64,000 bases of DNA, from positions 100,468 through 164,467 of the forward strand of contig JAQSWY010000004.1 of assembly GCA_029266425.1 (NCBI GenBank). Reading direction: 5' to 3'. Source of the DNA: Xanthobacteraceae bacterium. GTDB taxonomy: Bacteria > Pseudomonadota > Alphaproteobacteria > Rhizobiales > Xanthobacteraceae. Under the pieces are notes generated by a model. That model made no database searches. It saw only the letters and a program-made list of their open reading frames with translations, and was not told the origin of the DNA. Below, in pieces: positions 1 to 11,900 of this stretch (position 1 is its first letter; each line of letters begins with the position of its first letter). Position numbers and translations under genes: made by a program.

Positions 1-736
1 AGTCGAGCGCACTCTCCATATAGACCTCCTCACGCCGGCGCATGCCGGTGACGAGGAACAGGTCGCGCCCGGGCTGGCTGAGCCGCGCCGCCCGCGCCAC
101 CGACCACACCGGCGCGAAGCCGGTGCCGCCGCTGACGAGGATCAGTGGGCCGGAGCCGGGGCGCAGGAAGGCGGCGCCGAGCGGGCCACGGATCTGCGCC
201 TTGTGGCCGGGGCGGATGGCGCGGCCGATCGCGCCGGAGACAATGCCGCCGGGCAGCAAGCGCACATGCAGCCGCGCCTCGCCCGGATCATATCCACCCT
301 CGAGATCGGGCGCCGGGCTGTAGTCGCGGCCGGGAAAGCCGGCGAAGCGGACATTGAGATATTGCCCCGGCAGGATCTCCAGCGGCGCGTTCAGCGCCAC
401 CACCACCTCGGCGATGTCCGGGGCCAGCGAGCGCATGTCCGTCACCGTGCCGCCGACACGCAGCACCGGTGGCACTTCGTCAAAGAAGATCGTCGCATCG
501 CCGATCAGCGTTGCCTGGCAGGCGAGCACGGTGTCGGCTATGCGGGTGCCGCGATCATCGACGCTGCCGGAGACGAGCCGCACCCGGCAGGTCTCGCACT
601 GGCCCGTGAGGCAATCGTGCGGCACCAGGATGCGGCCCGACAGCCCGGCATCGACCAAAGTGGTGCCGGGCGCGGCCTCGATGGTGCGGCCATTGATGGT
701 CAGTCGGCACTTCGACCCGCTCTTGGCCCCGCTCAT
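1..736 (-). CDS. 2Fe-2S ferredoxin / FAD-NAD(P)-binding oxidoreductase (partial, runs off left edge)
   Basis: Reverse-strand reading from ATG at 736 gives MSGAKSGSKCRLTINGRTIEAAPGTTLVDAGLSGRILVPHDCLTGQCETCRVRLVSG...VLACQ, a plant-type ferredoxin CX4CX2C...C pattern followed by an FNR-like region (YLNVRF..GRDYSPAP; GPLILVSGGTGFAPVWS). Absent from the ORF track because it is truncated. Confidence 0.8.
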   Translation of the reverse strand, partial: MSGAKSGSKCRLTINGRTIEAAPGTTLVDAGLSGRILVPHDCLTGQCETCRVRLVSGSVDDRGTRIADTVLACQATLIGDATIFFDEVPPVLRVGGTVTDMRSLAPDIAEVVVALNAPLEILPGQYLNVRFAGFPGRDYSPAPDLEGGYDPGEARLHVRLLPGGIVSGAIGRAIRPGHKAQIRGPLGAAFLRPGSGPLILVSGGTGFAPVWSVARAARLSQPGRDLFLVTGMRRREEVYMESALD

Positions 737-747
737 GGCGGCCTCGC

Positions 748-2514
748 TCAATCGAGCTCGACGACCACCGGGCGGACGTGCCGCGTATGGCGGGTCTGAT
801 TATGGTCGAAGACCGAGACCCACATATAGAGCGGGCGCCCGGGCACGAAGTCCTGGTCGAACTGCGAGCCGGTGGCTAGCGCGCGCGTCACCTCCAGCGT
901 CCAGTGGCCGTCCGCCCATTTCGGCGTGCCGTGCACCTGGGCGCGGTCGCCCTCGTAATTGCCCATGATGAGCACGCCGGGCAGCACGGTGCCGACCGGG
1001 ATGGCGGCGTCGAGTTCCTTGGAATAGGGCGCGGTCTCGGCCTCGGTCATCCACCATTGGGCGCCCTCGGGATCGACGGCCTCAGGCGACAGGTCGACCC
1101 TGCCGAGCTTGGCCTCGGTCGCCTTCCAGTCGGTCGGCAGGCGCTGCACCTCGATGGTGCCGCGATAGCCGCCGGGCGGCTGGCCCTTGTAGTTGTAGAC
1201 ATAGAAGGCGCGGCCCGGATCGTTCCAATAGCCGGCCTGGTGACGGGCGGTGCCGGCGTTCTCGGCTTCCGTCGCCGCGCGCGGCGGGCCGAAATACTGG
1301 TCGTCGATCATGCCGAGATGGCCGCCGCGGGCCGCCTTCCATTGCCAGAGGTCGGCAAGGTCGCCCTCGGTGTAGTGGTAGCCGCGCTGGTGCAGCGGCG
1401 CCGGCTTATCGGCCAGCGGCTTCGGGCCCATATGGGTCGAGCCGCCACCGCCGAAGGCGTCCGAGGTCGAGAACAGGATGGCGAGCTTGTCCTCGTAATT
1501 GAGCATCACGTCGGCGATGTCGGCATTGTCGTGGACGAGGTGCCAGCCGTCCTGCTGCTTGATGATCGGCAGCCGGCGCAGCGAGCGGGTCGGGTCTTCC
1601 CAGCGGAAGGCGAAATAGACGTTCTTGTCGTCGTGCACCGCGCGGATCTCGACCGTGGATTCGCCCGAGCCGCCGAGATTCTCGCCCTGCTGGGTACGCA
1701 CCGAGACGACCTTCGCGTTCGCCCAGGCCGGGTCGTCGAGCACGCCGTCGAGCTTCGGCGGCTGGGCGACCTTGCCGATGGCGAGATGGTCGCGAGTGGA
1801 GAGGTCGAGCGTCACCAATCCGATGGCGACAGCGACGCCGGCCAGCGTGCCGATCAGGATGGGCCAGCGCCTCGTCGCCGCGGTGCGGGCGAGCCGCGAG
1901 GGGCGGAACACGCGCAACCATTGCGGCAGGCCGCCATAGCCGAAATGGCCGACGAGGTGCGCGAGCAGATAGAGAATCGTGCCGAAGGCGGCGACGTTGT
2001 GGATGACGACAATCCAGCCGCCATAGCCGAGATAGAGCGTCACGCCGGTCACGGTAAGCACCGCGACGAGGGCGTAGAACAGCCAGTTCATCGAGACGTT
2101 GAAGGCATTCCAGCGCAGCTTCGATGCATTCGTCAGCATGAAGACCTGCACGCGCTTCGGTGAGATGCGGTTGGCGAGGCCGCTGCGCGTCATGTAGAGC
2201 GCATAGGCGGTGGCGCAGAAGAACAGCGCCAACCCGGCGACGAAGTGCACGGTCCAGATCTCGCCCTGCGGCAGGATCGGCTCGAACCATTTCGAGATGA
2301 CGGCGCGCGGGTTGTCGGCGGCGATGCGGAGCCCGGTGACGAGGCTCGCCACCATGCCGATGGCGGTCACCCAGTGCAGCACGATGGTCATGGTGTCGGT
2401 GCGCGGGGGCGCGCCCTTCGCGGTCTGGAACTGCGCCGAGCCGTCGATCCCTTCCCGACGCTGGACGCCTTGCGCGTGCTTTGCCGTCGTCCCGCTCTGG
2501 TCTGCCATCGCCAT
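748..2514 (-). CDS. Cytochrome b561-type membrane domain fused to ethylbenzene dehydrogenase-related haem-binding domain
   Basis: N-terminal TM region with spaced His (TIVLHWVTAIGMVASLVTGLRIA; WTVHFVAGLALFF), C-terminal EB_dh-like domain (AQPPKLDGVLDDPAWANAKVV...YFAFRWEDPTRS). Listed ORF start (TTG at 2607) lies in a palindrome; ATG at 2514 or 2508 after AGGGGG is more likely. Confidence 0.75.
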   Translation of the reverse strand: MAMADQSGTTAKHAQGVQRREGIDGSAQFQTAKGAPPRTDTMTIVLHWVTAIGMVASLVTGLRIAADNPRAVISKWFEPILPQGEIWTVHFVAGLALFFCATAYALYMTRSGLANRISPKRVQVFMLTNASKLRWNAFNVSMNWLFYALVAVLTVTGVTLYLGYGGWIVVIHNVAAFGTILYLLAHLVGHFGYGGLPQWLRVFRPSRLARTAATRRWPILIGTLAGVAVAIGLVTLDLSTRDHLAIGKVAQPPKLDGVLDDPAWANAKVVSVRTQQGENLGGSGESTVEIRAVHDDKNVYFAFRWEDPTRSLRRLPIIKQQDGWHLVHDNADIADVMLNYEDKLAILFSTSDAFGGGGSTHMGPKPLADKPAPLHQRGYHYTEGDLADLWQWKAARGGHLGMIDDQYFGPPRAATEAENAGTARHQAGYWNDPGRAFYVYNYKGQPPGGYRGTIEVQRLPTDWKATEAKLGRVDLSPEAVDPEGAQWWMTEAETAPYSKELDAAIPVGTVLPGVLIMGNYEGDRAQVHGTPKWADGHWTLEVTRALATGSQFDQDFVPGRPLYMWVSVFDHNQTRHTRHVRPVVVELD

Positions 2515-2578
2515 TCCCCCTGGCGCGCCTTTCCCCGAAGGCGCGGCTCCCGAATCAGTCGATTTGCCCGAGGCCAGA

Positions 2579-2607
2579 TTGTTAAAATTTTCGGCAAATT
2601 TTAACAA
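2579..2607. promoter_or_regulatory. Perfect 29-bp inverted repeat, candidate operator
   Basis: TTGTTAAAATTT-tcggc-AAATTTTAACAA, 12-bp perfect arms, about 65 bp upstream of the b561/EB_dh start. Confidence 0.6.
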
Positions 2608-2964
2608 TTATTAAATTTTAGTTAAATGCCTGAACTATCAACTCGACTTGGCTGAATAGCCGGAGAAATGCCGGCAACAGGTCGCGGCGTTTCCACTTGC
2701 GGTGGATGTGCACGGCGACGGGCACCGGCGCGGTCCTCGGAAGGACACAAGCGCGCGGCCTCACGCCCCGGAAGGGCACGGCCATTGGTGCAATTTTGGA
2801 GAGCGTATGAGGCGCGAGCGGGGCGCGGTCGCGGCCGGGATCGCGGCGGCCGTTCCGGCCGGCTGCTCGACGGGGCGTGGGAGCGTCTATTCCGGGAAGA
2901 GGCGTGTCATCCCGAGAGGATGATCCGCAGGCCCATTATGTCCGCGCAAATGAACCGCTTCCGC

Positions 2965-3046
2965 GTCATGGCCGGGCTTGTCCCGGCCATCCACGGTTGT
3001 TCTATCGTTAAAGACGTGGATGCCCCGGGACAAGCCCGGGCATGAC
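2965..3046. repeat. Intergenic palindromic repeat, family B
   Basis: GTCATGGCCGGGCTTGTCCCGGCCATCCACGGTT...CGTGGATGCCCCGGGACAAGCCCGGGCATGAC; copies at 34069 and 62309. Confidence 0.8.
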
Positions 3047-3091
3047 GCATCGATCTGGTTGGCTACGAGCAGGCGTCGTCGGAACCTCAGA

Positions 3092-3775
3092 TCAGTTAGA
3101 GCCGATCAGCGGGTCGACTTCCTTGGCGAGGTCCTCGGGGCTGAGGGCGCCGCTGAGCTTCTTGCCGTTGATGAAGAAGGTCGGCGTGGAATCGACGCCC
3201 AGCTCCGCGCCGCGCTTGGCCTGCTGGTCGATCTGGCCGCCGAGCTTGGTGTCGGACAGGCAGGCGTTGAACTGCTCTTCGGTCATGCCGCCCTGCTTGG
3301 CGACGGTGAGCAGGGCCTGCGCCGGATTGTTGCCGAACGCCCAGGTCTTCTGGGTCTCGAACAGGGTCGCGACCATCGGGTAATATTTCGCATCGCCGGA
3401 GCAGCGCGCGACCATGAAGGCCGCCTTGGCCACGATGTCGAGCGGGAATTCGCGCAGGATCATCTTCACCTTGCCGGTGTCGATGTACTTCTCCTTGAGC
3501 ACCGGGAAGGTGGTCTCATGGAAATGCGCGCAGTGCCCGCAGGTCATGGAGGCGTATTCGACGATGGTGACCGGCGCGTCCGCCTTGCCGAGCACGATAT
3601 CCGGCAGCGGGCCGGTCGCCATCAGCTTGTCGGCGCTCACCGTCTGCGCTTCGGCCTGGCCGATGAAGGCGATGGGCGAGGTGCCGAGCCCACCCGGGCT
3701 CGCCAACGCGAGAAGGGCGGCCGCAGTGAGGGCGGCGGTTCCGACCCCTTCGAGGAAACGGCGGCGGTCGAGCAT
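3092..3775 (-). CDS. DsbA family thiol:disulfide oxidoreductase
   Basis: MLDRRRFLEGVGTAALTAAALLA (Tat-like signal), VTIVEYASMTCGHCAHFH CXXC motif, GVDSTPTFFING. Confidence 0.88.
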   Translation of the reverse strand: MLDRRRFLEGVGTAALTAAALLALASPGGLGTSPIAFIGQAEAQTVSADKLMATGPLPDIVLGKADAPVTIVEYASMTCGHCAHFHETTFPVLKEKYIDTGKVKMILREFPLDIVAKAAFMVARCSGDAKYYPMVATLFETQKTWAFGNNPAQALLTVAKQGGMTEEQFNACLSDTKLGGQIDQQAKRGAELGVDSTPTFFINGKKLSGALSPEDLAKEVDPLIGSN

Positions 3776-3897
3776 GAACGGTCTCCGGGCAGGGCGCGGC
3801 GCGCGCCGTGATTGACGTAGCGCGTACAGCCAGCGCGCGAACATGGCAACGGTGCGGCGGCTAGCCGCTTCGTCACCGCTGCGTGATGCAGCAGCCA

Positions 3898-4392
3898 CTA
3901 CTCCTGACGCTTGCGCGCGCTTGTGTCGCGCCGCACCAGCGCGCCGAGGCGGGCGAGCGAGGCCGCCAGCGCCTCGTCCTCGAATGGGCCGAGCCGCGCC
4001 GCCACCGCCGCCAGCGCCGCGGCATCCGGCTCCAGGCGCACCGTGCGGCGCGGACGGGCGCTCGCCACCGGCCCCTGGCGCAGCGCCAGCCGGGCGACGC
4101 AGCGCCAGCCGAAATAACGGTTGATGCGCTCGATCACGATCGGCGCGTCATGCTGCAATTCGATGGCATAGGCGCCCTCGACCCGAACATGGAGCACGCC
4201 CGGCTCGTCGGAATCCTGGCGCGAGGGCCAGGCGAGCCGGCTCGGCAGGGCACGCGCTGCCAGAGCGTCGCCGACAATGTCCGCCCAATGGGTGACGATC
4301 TCCACCGATGCGAGACCGCGGCGCGCGCAGCTCTCGGCAATGGTGGTGCCGATCAGGTCGGCAAGCGGCAGTGCGGCCTTCGGCTTGCGCAT
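3898..4392 (-). CDS. DUF721 (DciA-like) domain protein
   Basis: MRKPKAALPLADLIGTTIAESCARRGLASVEIVTHWADIVGDALAARALPSRLAWP resembles DUF721; divergent from mutY as in other alphaproteobacteria. Confidence 0.78.
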   Translation of the reverse strand: MRKPKAALPLADLIGTTIAESCARRGLASVEIVTHWADIVGDALAARALPSRLAWPSRQDSDEPGVLHVRVEGAYAIELQHDAPIVIERINRYFGWRCVARLALRQGPVASARPRRTVRLEPDAAALAAVAARLGPFEDEALAASLARLGALVRRDTSARKRQE

Positions 4393-4572
4393 CGACTTCC
4401 TGTGCCCGCCGAGTTCCTGTGCGCAGCCCTCGGCGCTGCCTTGCGGGCGGAGCGGGAGGCCGCCACCTTGGCGCCGGGAGAGCGCGGTTTGGCACGACAA
4501 TCGACATCGAGGCTAGCAGCCGGCGGCGGCGCCGGAAAGGCGGCGGCTGTGGAGAAGGCGGAACCGGAGGCG

Positions 4573-5607
4573 ATGCGCCGACCTGAGCCTGCGCGTCTCC
4601 TCGCCTGGTACGACCGCCACCGCCGCCGCCTGCCCTGGCGGGCGCTGCCGGGCGAGCGGCAGGACCCCTACAAGGTGTTCCTCTCCGAAATCATGCTGCA
4701 GCAGACCACGGTCGCGGCGGCGGCACCCTATTTCGCCAGCTTCCTCGCCCGCTGGCCGAATATCGAAGCGCTCGCCGTCGCCCCGCTCGGCGAGGTGCTC
4801 TCAGCCTGGGCCGGGCTCGGCTACTACGCCCGCGCCCGCAACCTCCATGCCGGCGCCAAGGCGGTGGCGGAGCGGTATAGTGGCCGCTTCCCAATGAGCG
4901 TCTCCGAGTTGATCACGCTGCCCGGCATCGGCCCCTATACGGCCGCGGCGATCGCCTCCATCGCCTTCGAGCAGCGGGCGGTGCCGGTCGACGGCAATTG
5001 GGAGCGCGTGGTCTCCCGGCTGTTCGCCCATAGTGAGCCGTTGCCCAAGGCGAGGGCGCGTCTCAGGACGCTCGCCGAGACACTGCTGCCGGATGCCCGT
5101 TATGGCGATTTCGCGCAGGCAATGATGGACCTCGGCGCCACCATCTGCACGCCGCGCAGGCCGGCCTGCGCGCTCTGCCCGTGGAACGATGCCTGCGCCG
5201 CGCGGGCGGATGGCGAGCCGGAGCGCTATCCTTTGAGGCTCGCGAAGATGGCGCGGCCGACCCGGCGCGGTGTCGCCTTCCTCGCGGTCAGGGCGGACGG
5301 CGCGGTGCTGGCGCGCTCGCGGCCGATGGAGGGGCTGCTCGGCGGCATGACCGAGGTGCCCTCGACCCCGTGGGAGGGAGCCTTGCCAACGGACCCCGTG
5401 CAGCATGCGCCGGTCAAGGCGGCCTGGACCCCGCTGAACGCGCCCGTCACCCATGTTTTCAGCCATTTCGCGCTGGAACTGACGGTGTGGCGGGCGGAGG
5501 TGCCCGCCGGCACTGTGGCGCCCGCCGGGCATCGCTGGGTGCCGGTCCGCGGGATCGACGACGAGGCGTTCCCGAGCGTGATGCGCAAGGTGCTGGCGCG
5601 ACTCTAG
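4573..5607 (+). CDS. mutY: A/G-specific adenine glycosylase
   Basis: LPWRALPGERQDPYKVFLSEIMLQQTTV; ITLPGIGPYTAAAIASIAF; C-terminal CTPRRPACALCPWNDAC Fe-S loop. ATG at 4573 chosen over the long-ORF start. Confidence 0.93.
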   Translation: MRRPEPARLLAWYDRHRRRLPWRALPGERQDPYKVFLSEIMLQQTTVAAAAPYFASFLARWPNIEALAVAPLGEVLSAWAGLGYYARARNLHAGAKAVAERYSGRFPMSVSELITLPGIGPYTAAAIASIAFEQRAVPVDGNWERVVSRLFAHSEPLPKARARLRTLAETLLPDARYGDFAQAMMDLGATICTPRRPACALCPWNDACAARADGEPERYPLRLAKMARPTRRGVAFLAVRADGAVLARSRPMEGLLGGMTEVPSTPWEGALPTDPVQHAPVKAAWTPLNAPVTHVFSHFALELTVWRAEVPAGTVAPAGHRWVPVRGIDDEAFPSVMRKVLARL

Positions 5608-5640
5608 GCTTCATCACGGAAGGCCTTTTGTCTTCTTCGC

Positions 5641-5726
5641 TCATCCCCGGTCTTGACTCGGGACCTAGCCTATCCGCATGCACCCGGCTCCAAGCCTGGG
5701 GTGGCCGGGTCAAGCCCGGCCATGAG
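5641..5726. repeat. Divergent palindromic repeat related to family B
   Basis: TCATCCCCGGTCTTGACTCGGGACC...GGTGGCCGGGTCAAGCCCGGCCATGA. Confidence 0.55.
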
Positions 5727-5762
5727 GGCGGAAAAGGTGCACCTGCCGGCCGAGTTGAACAG

Positions 5763-6368
5763 TCATGCCTCCAGCGGCACATGCCCCGGCACTTTGGCGA
5801 CGCGGGCGAGCCAGGCCTGCACCGCCGGGAAGCTCGACAGATCGTAGCCGCCTTCTTCCGCCGTGTGCGTATAGGCGTAGAGCGCGATGTCGGCGATGGA
5901 GAAGGCATTGCCGGCCAGCCAGTGCGCAGCGGCGAGCCGGCCTTCCATCACGCTGAGCGCCTTGTTGCCGCCCTCCATCAACTGCGCGAGGCGCTCGGGC
6001 GTGGCGAGGTGCCGGCGTTCCTCATACAGGAACAGCGCCCGGCGCACCGCGATCATCGGCTCGTGGCTGTACTGCTCGAAGAACAGCCACTCATAGACCT
6101 TGGCGCGATCATAGGCATCGGCCGGCAGCAACGCCGTGCCTTCGGCGAAATGCAGCATGATGGCGTTGGATTCACCGAGCGGGCGGCCATCGTCGAACTC
6201 GACCGTGGGCACCTTGCCGATCGGGTTGCGGGCGAGGAACTCCTGCGTGCGGGTCGAGCCGTCGCGCGCCGAGACCTCGACACGGCGGAACGCCCGGCCG
6301 GTATGGGTCAGCACCAGACGCACCTTGTAGCAATTGCCGGAGGTGGCCTGTTCATAGAGAGTGATCAT
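5763..6368 (-). CDS. Glutathione S-transferase family protein
   Basis: MITLYEQATSGNCYKVRLVLTHTGRAFRRVEV...NPIGKVPTVEFDDGRPLGESNAIMLHFAEG. Confidence 0.88.
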   Translation of the reverse strand: MITLYEQATSGNCYKVRLVLTHTGRAFRRVEVSARDGSTRTQEFLARNPIGKVPTVEFDDGRPLGESNAIMLHFAEGTALLPADAYDRAKVYEWLFFEQYSHEPMIAVRRALFLYEERRHLATPERLAQLMEGGNKALSVMEGRLAAAHWLAGNAFSIADIALYAYTHTAEEGGYDLSSFPAVQAWLARVAKVPGHVPLEA

Positions 6369-6396
6369 GGCTGCGACTCTGCGTTGAAGAAATGTC

Positions 6397-6492
6397 GTCA
6401 TCCGGGAATTGCCGCCAGGCGATATCCGGGATCGTAAAACGCTCTCTGGCTTCACGCGATCCCGGCTCTGCGCTGCGCTTGGCCGGGATGAC
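6397..6492. repeat. Intergenic palindromic repeat, family A
   Basis: GTCATCCGGGAAT...CACGCGATCCCGGCTCTGCGCTGCGCTTGGCCGGGATGAC. Confidence 0.75.
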
Positions 6493-6506
6493 GACTGTGG
6501 GGAACC

Positions 6507-8854
<2,348 letters not shown>

Positions 8855-8928
8855 CGGCCGCAACATCTCGTGGATCGCGGGCCGCTCCCCACTTGAACTT
8901 GTGGTTAAGGAACGTCACCCTTCGTCCC

Positions 8929-11900
8929 ATGAAGTTCACCCGTCTGCGCCTCACCGGCTTCAAGACCTTCGTCGAGCCGACTGAAATGCTCATCGAGCCC
9001 GGCCTCACCGGCATTGTGGGCCCGAACGGCTGCGGCAAGTCGAACCTCGTCGAGGCGATGCGCTGGGTGATGGGCGAGAATTCGCACAAGGCGATGCGCG
9101 CCGAGGGCATGGACGACGTCATCTTCGGCGGCTCGACCACGCGTCCGGCACGCAACCACGCCGAAGTGGTGCTCACGGTCGACAATGGCGACCGCACCGC
9201 GCCCACCGTGTTCAACGATGCCGACCTCCTCGAAATCTCGCGGCGCATCGAGCGCGAATCCGGCTCGGCCTATCGCATCAATGGCCGCGAGGTGCGCGCC
9301 CGCGACGTGCAGATATTGTTTGCCGATGCCTCCTCCGGCTCGCGCTCGCCGGCCATGGTGCGCCAGGGCCAGATCGGCGAACTGATCGGCGCCAAGCCCT
9401 CCGCCCGCCGGCGCATCCTGGAGGAAGCCGCCGGCGTCGCCGGCCTGCACGCCCGCCGCAACGAGGCGGAGATGCGGCTGCGCGCCGCCGAGACCAATCT
9501 CTCCCGGCTCGAGGACGTGATCGGCCAGATCGGCACCCAGCTCGACGCGCTGCGCCGCCAGTCGCGCCAGGCGGCGCGCTACCGGGTGCTCTCCGGCGAT
9601 ATCCGCAAGGCCGAGGCGACGCTGCTCTGGCTGCGCTGGGTGGAGGCCGCCGGCGCGCTGTCGGAGGCGGAGAAGGCGCTCGACCTTGCGGTTCGGGAGG
9701 TGGCCGAGCGCACCCGCGCCCAGGCCGAGACGACGCGGCTCGCCGCGCTCGCTGCGCACGAATTGCCCGGCCTGCGCGAGCAGGACGCAGCGGCGGCGGC
9801 GGCGCTGCAGCGGCTCAATCTCGCGCGAGGCGAGCTCGACCGCGACGAGGCCCGCGCCAGCGCGCGGCGCGAGGAGCTGGACCGGCGGCTTTCGCAGCTC
9901 GGCAGCGACATGGAGCGCGAGCGGGCGCTCGCCGCCGATGCCTCCTCGGTGCTCGCCCGGCTCGATGCGGAGGTCGAGGAGCTCGAGCTGGCGCAAGCGG
10001 ACGCCGGGATCGCCGAAGAGGATGCGAGCGCCCGCCGCGAGGAGCTGAACGAAGCCCTGGCGGCGTCCGAGCGCGCCTTCACCGACGCCGCCTCGACCGG
10101 CGCGGAACGCATCGCCCGGCGCGGCGCGCTGGAGCGGACGCTGCGCGAGGAGACCGGGCGCGTCACCCGCTTCCAGCGCGAGCTGGCGGCGATCGCCGAA
10201 CAGCAGCGCGCGCTGGAGGCCGGCGGCAACACCGCCGAACTGGCGCGCCGCCGCGAAGCGGCCGAGATCGCGCAGGAGCGCCTGGAAGCCGCCGAGGCCG
10301 CCACCATGGAGGCCGAGGCTGCCCATGGCGAGGCCCGCGCCGGGCTCGACCGGTCGCGCCGCCCGCTCGCCGAGGCCGAGAAGGCGGTGCAGCGTTTCGA
10401 GGCCGAGGCGCGCACGCTCGCCAAGCTGCTCGATGTCGGCACCAAGAAATGGCCGCCGGTGATCGATGCGATCCGCGTCGCCCGCGGCTATGAGGCAGCG
10501 CTTGGCGCGGCCTTGGGGGATGATCTCGACGCGCCGGCCGACGCAGCGGCCCCGGTGCATTGGGGGGCGGGGACGCCGCAGCCCGATGATCCCGCGCTGC
10601 CCGAGGGCGCCGAACCGCTCGCCGCCTCGGTGGAGGCGCCGGCGGCCCTCGCCCGCCGCCTCGCTCAGATCGGCGTGGTCGCCCGCAGCGACGGCTCCCG
10701 CCTGGCAAGCCTGCTCAGGCCCGGCCAGCGCCTGGTCTCCCACGAGGGCGACCTCTGGCGCTGGGACGGCTTCCACGCCGCGGCCGATGCACCGACCGCC
10801 GCCGCCCGCCGGCTCGCCGAGCGCAACCGGCTGGCCGATGTCGAGGCCGAGCTCGCCAATGCCCGCACCGGTGTGGTGAATGCCCGCAAGGGCGTGGAGG
10901 CCGCCGAGGCCGCGCTGCGCGCCTCCGGCTCGCGCGAGAATGCTGCCCGCGAGGCGCGCCGTACCGCCGCCCGCGCCTCCGAGCAGGCTCGCAACGAGCT
11001 GTCCCACATCGAACGCGCCGCCGCCGAGGAGGTGGCCCGGCTCGCCGCCCTCGCCGAGACCCGCACGCGGATGGAGGAGGAGCTGGAGATCGCGGCGGCC
11101 CGGCAGCTGGAGGCCGAGGCCGCGCTGGAGGCGCTGCCGCCGGCGGCGGATGAGGAGAGCGTGCTCGCCAAAATCCGCACCCGGGTGGCGCAGGACCGGG
11201 CGGCGCTCGCCGAGGCCCGTGCCGCGGCCGACGGGCTGATGCGCGAGCGCGAGCAGCGGGTGCGCCGGCTGCAGGCCATCGCTGGCGAGCGCGCCTCCTG
11301 GCAGGCGCGTGCCAGCGGCACCGGCGAGCGGCTCGCCGCCATCGAGGCGCGGCGCGAGGAGGCGGCGATCGAGCGGGAAGAGCTCGAAGAGGCGCCGGAC
11401 GCCTTCGCCGCCCGCCGCCGCAATCTGCTCAACGAGACCGCCAAGGCCGAGGAGGCGCGGCGCACCGCAGCCGACCGGCTGGCGAGCGCAGAGACCGCAC
11501 AGGCCAATGCCGACAGAAGCGCGCGCGCCGCGCTCGACGGGCTCGCCAGCGCGCGCGAGGAGGCGGCGCGCACCGAGGCGCGGCTCGAGGGCGCGCGCCA
11601 GCGCCGCACCGATCTCGTCAGCGCTATCGCCGAGATGCTGGACGGCCCGCCGGACCTCGCCCGCGAGACCGCCGCGCTCGACCCGGCGGCGGCGCTGCCG
11701 GATCCCGCCGCGGTCGAGGCCGATCTCGACCGGCTGAAGCGCGAGCGCGAGCGGCTCGGCGCCGTCAATCTGCGCGCCGAGGAGGAACTCGGCGAGGTCG
11801 AGGCCCAGCAGGCCGGCCTCACCGGCGAGCGCGACGACCTGACCGAGGCGATCAAGCGGCTGCGCCAGGGCATCACCTCGCTCAATCGCGAGGCGCGCGA

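Noticed and set aside
2668-3045. Small ORFs between the b561 gene and dsbA (125 aa, 73 aa)
   Set aside because: Arg-rich translations, no recognisable motif, and the 3' part runs through the family B repeat.
4001-4572. N-terminal extension of the mutY ORF from 3883
   Set aside because: Region is antisense to the DUF721 gene; homology to MutY begins at MRRPEPARLLAWYDRHRRRLPW (4573).
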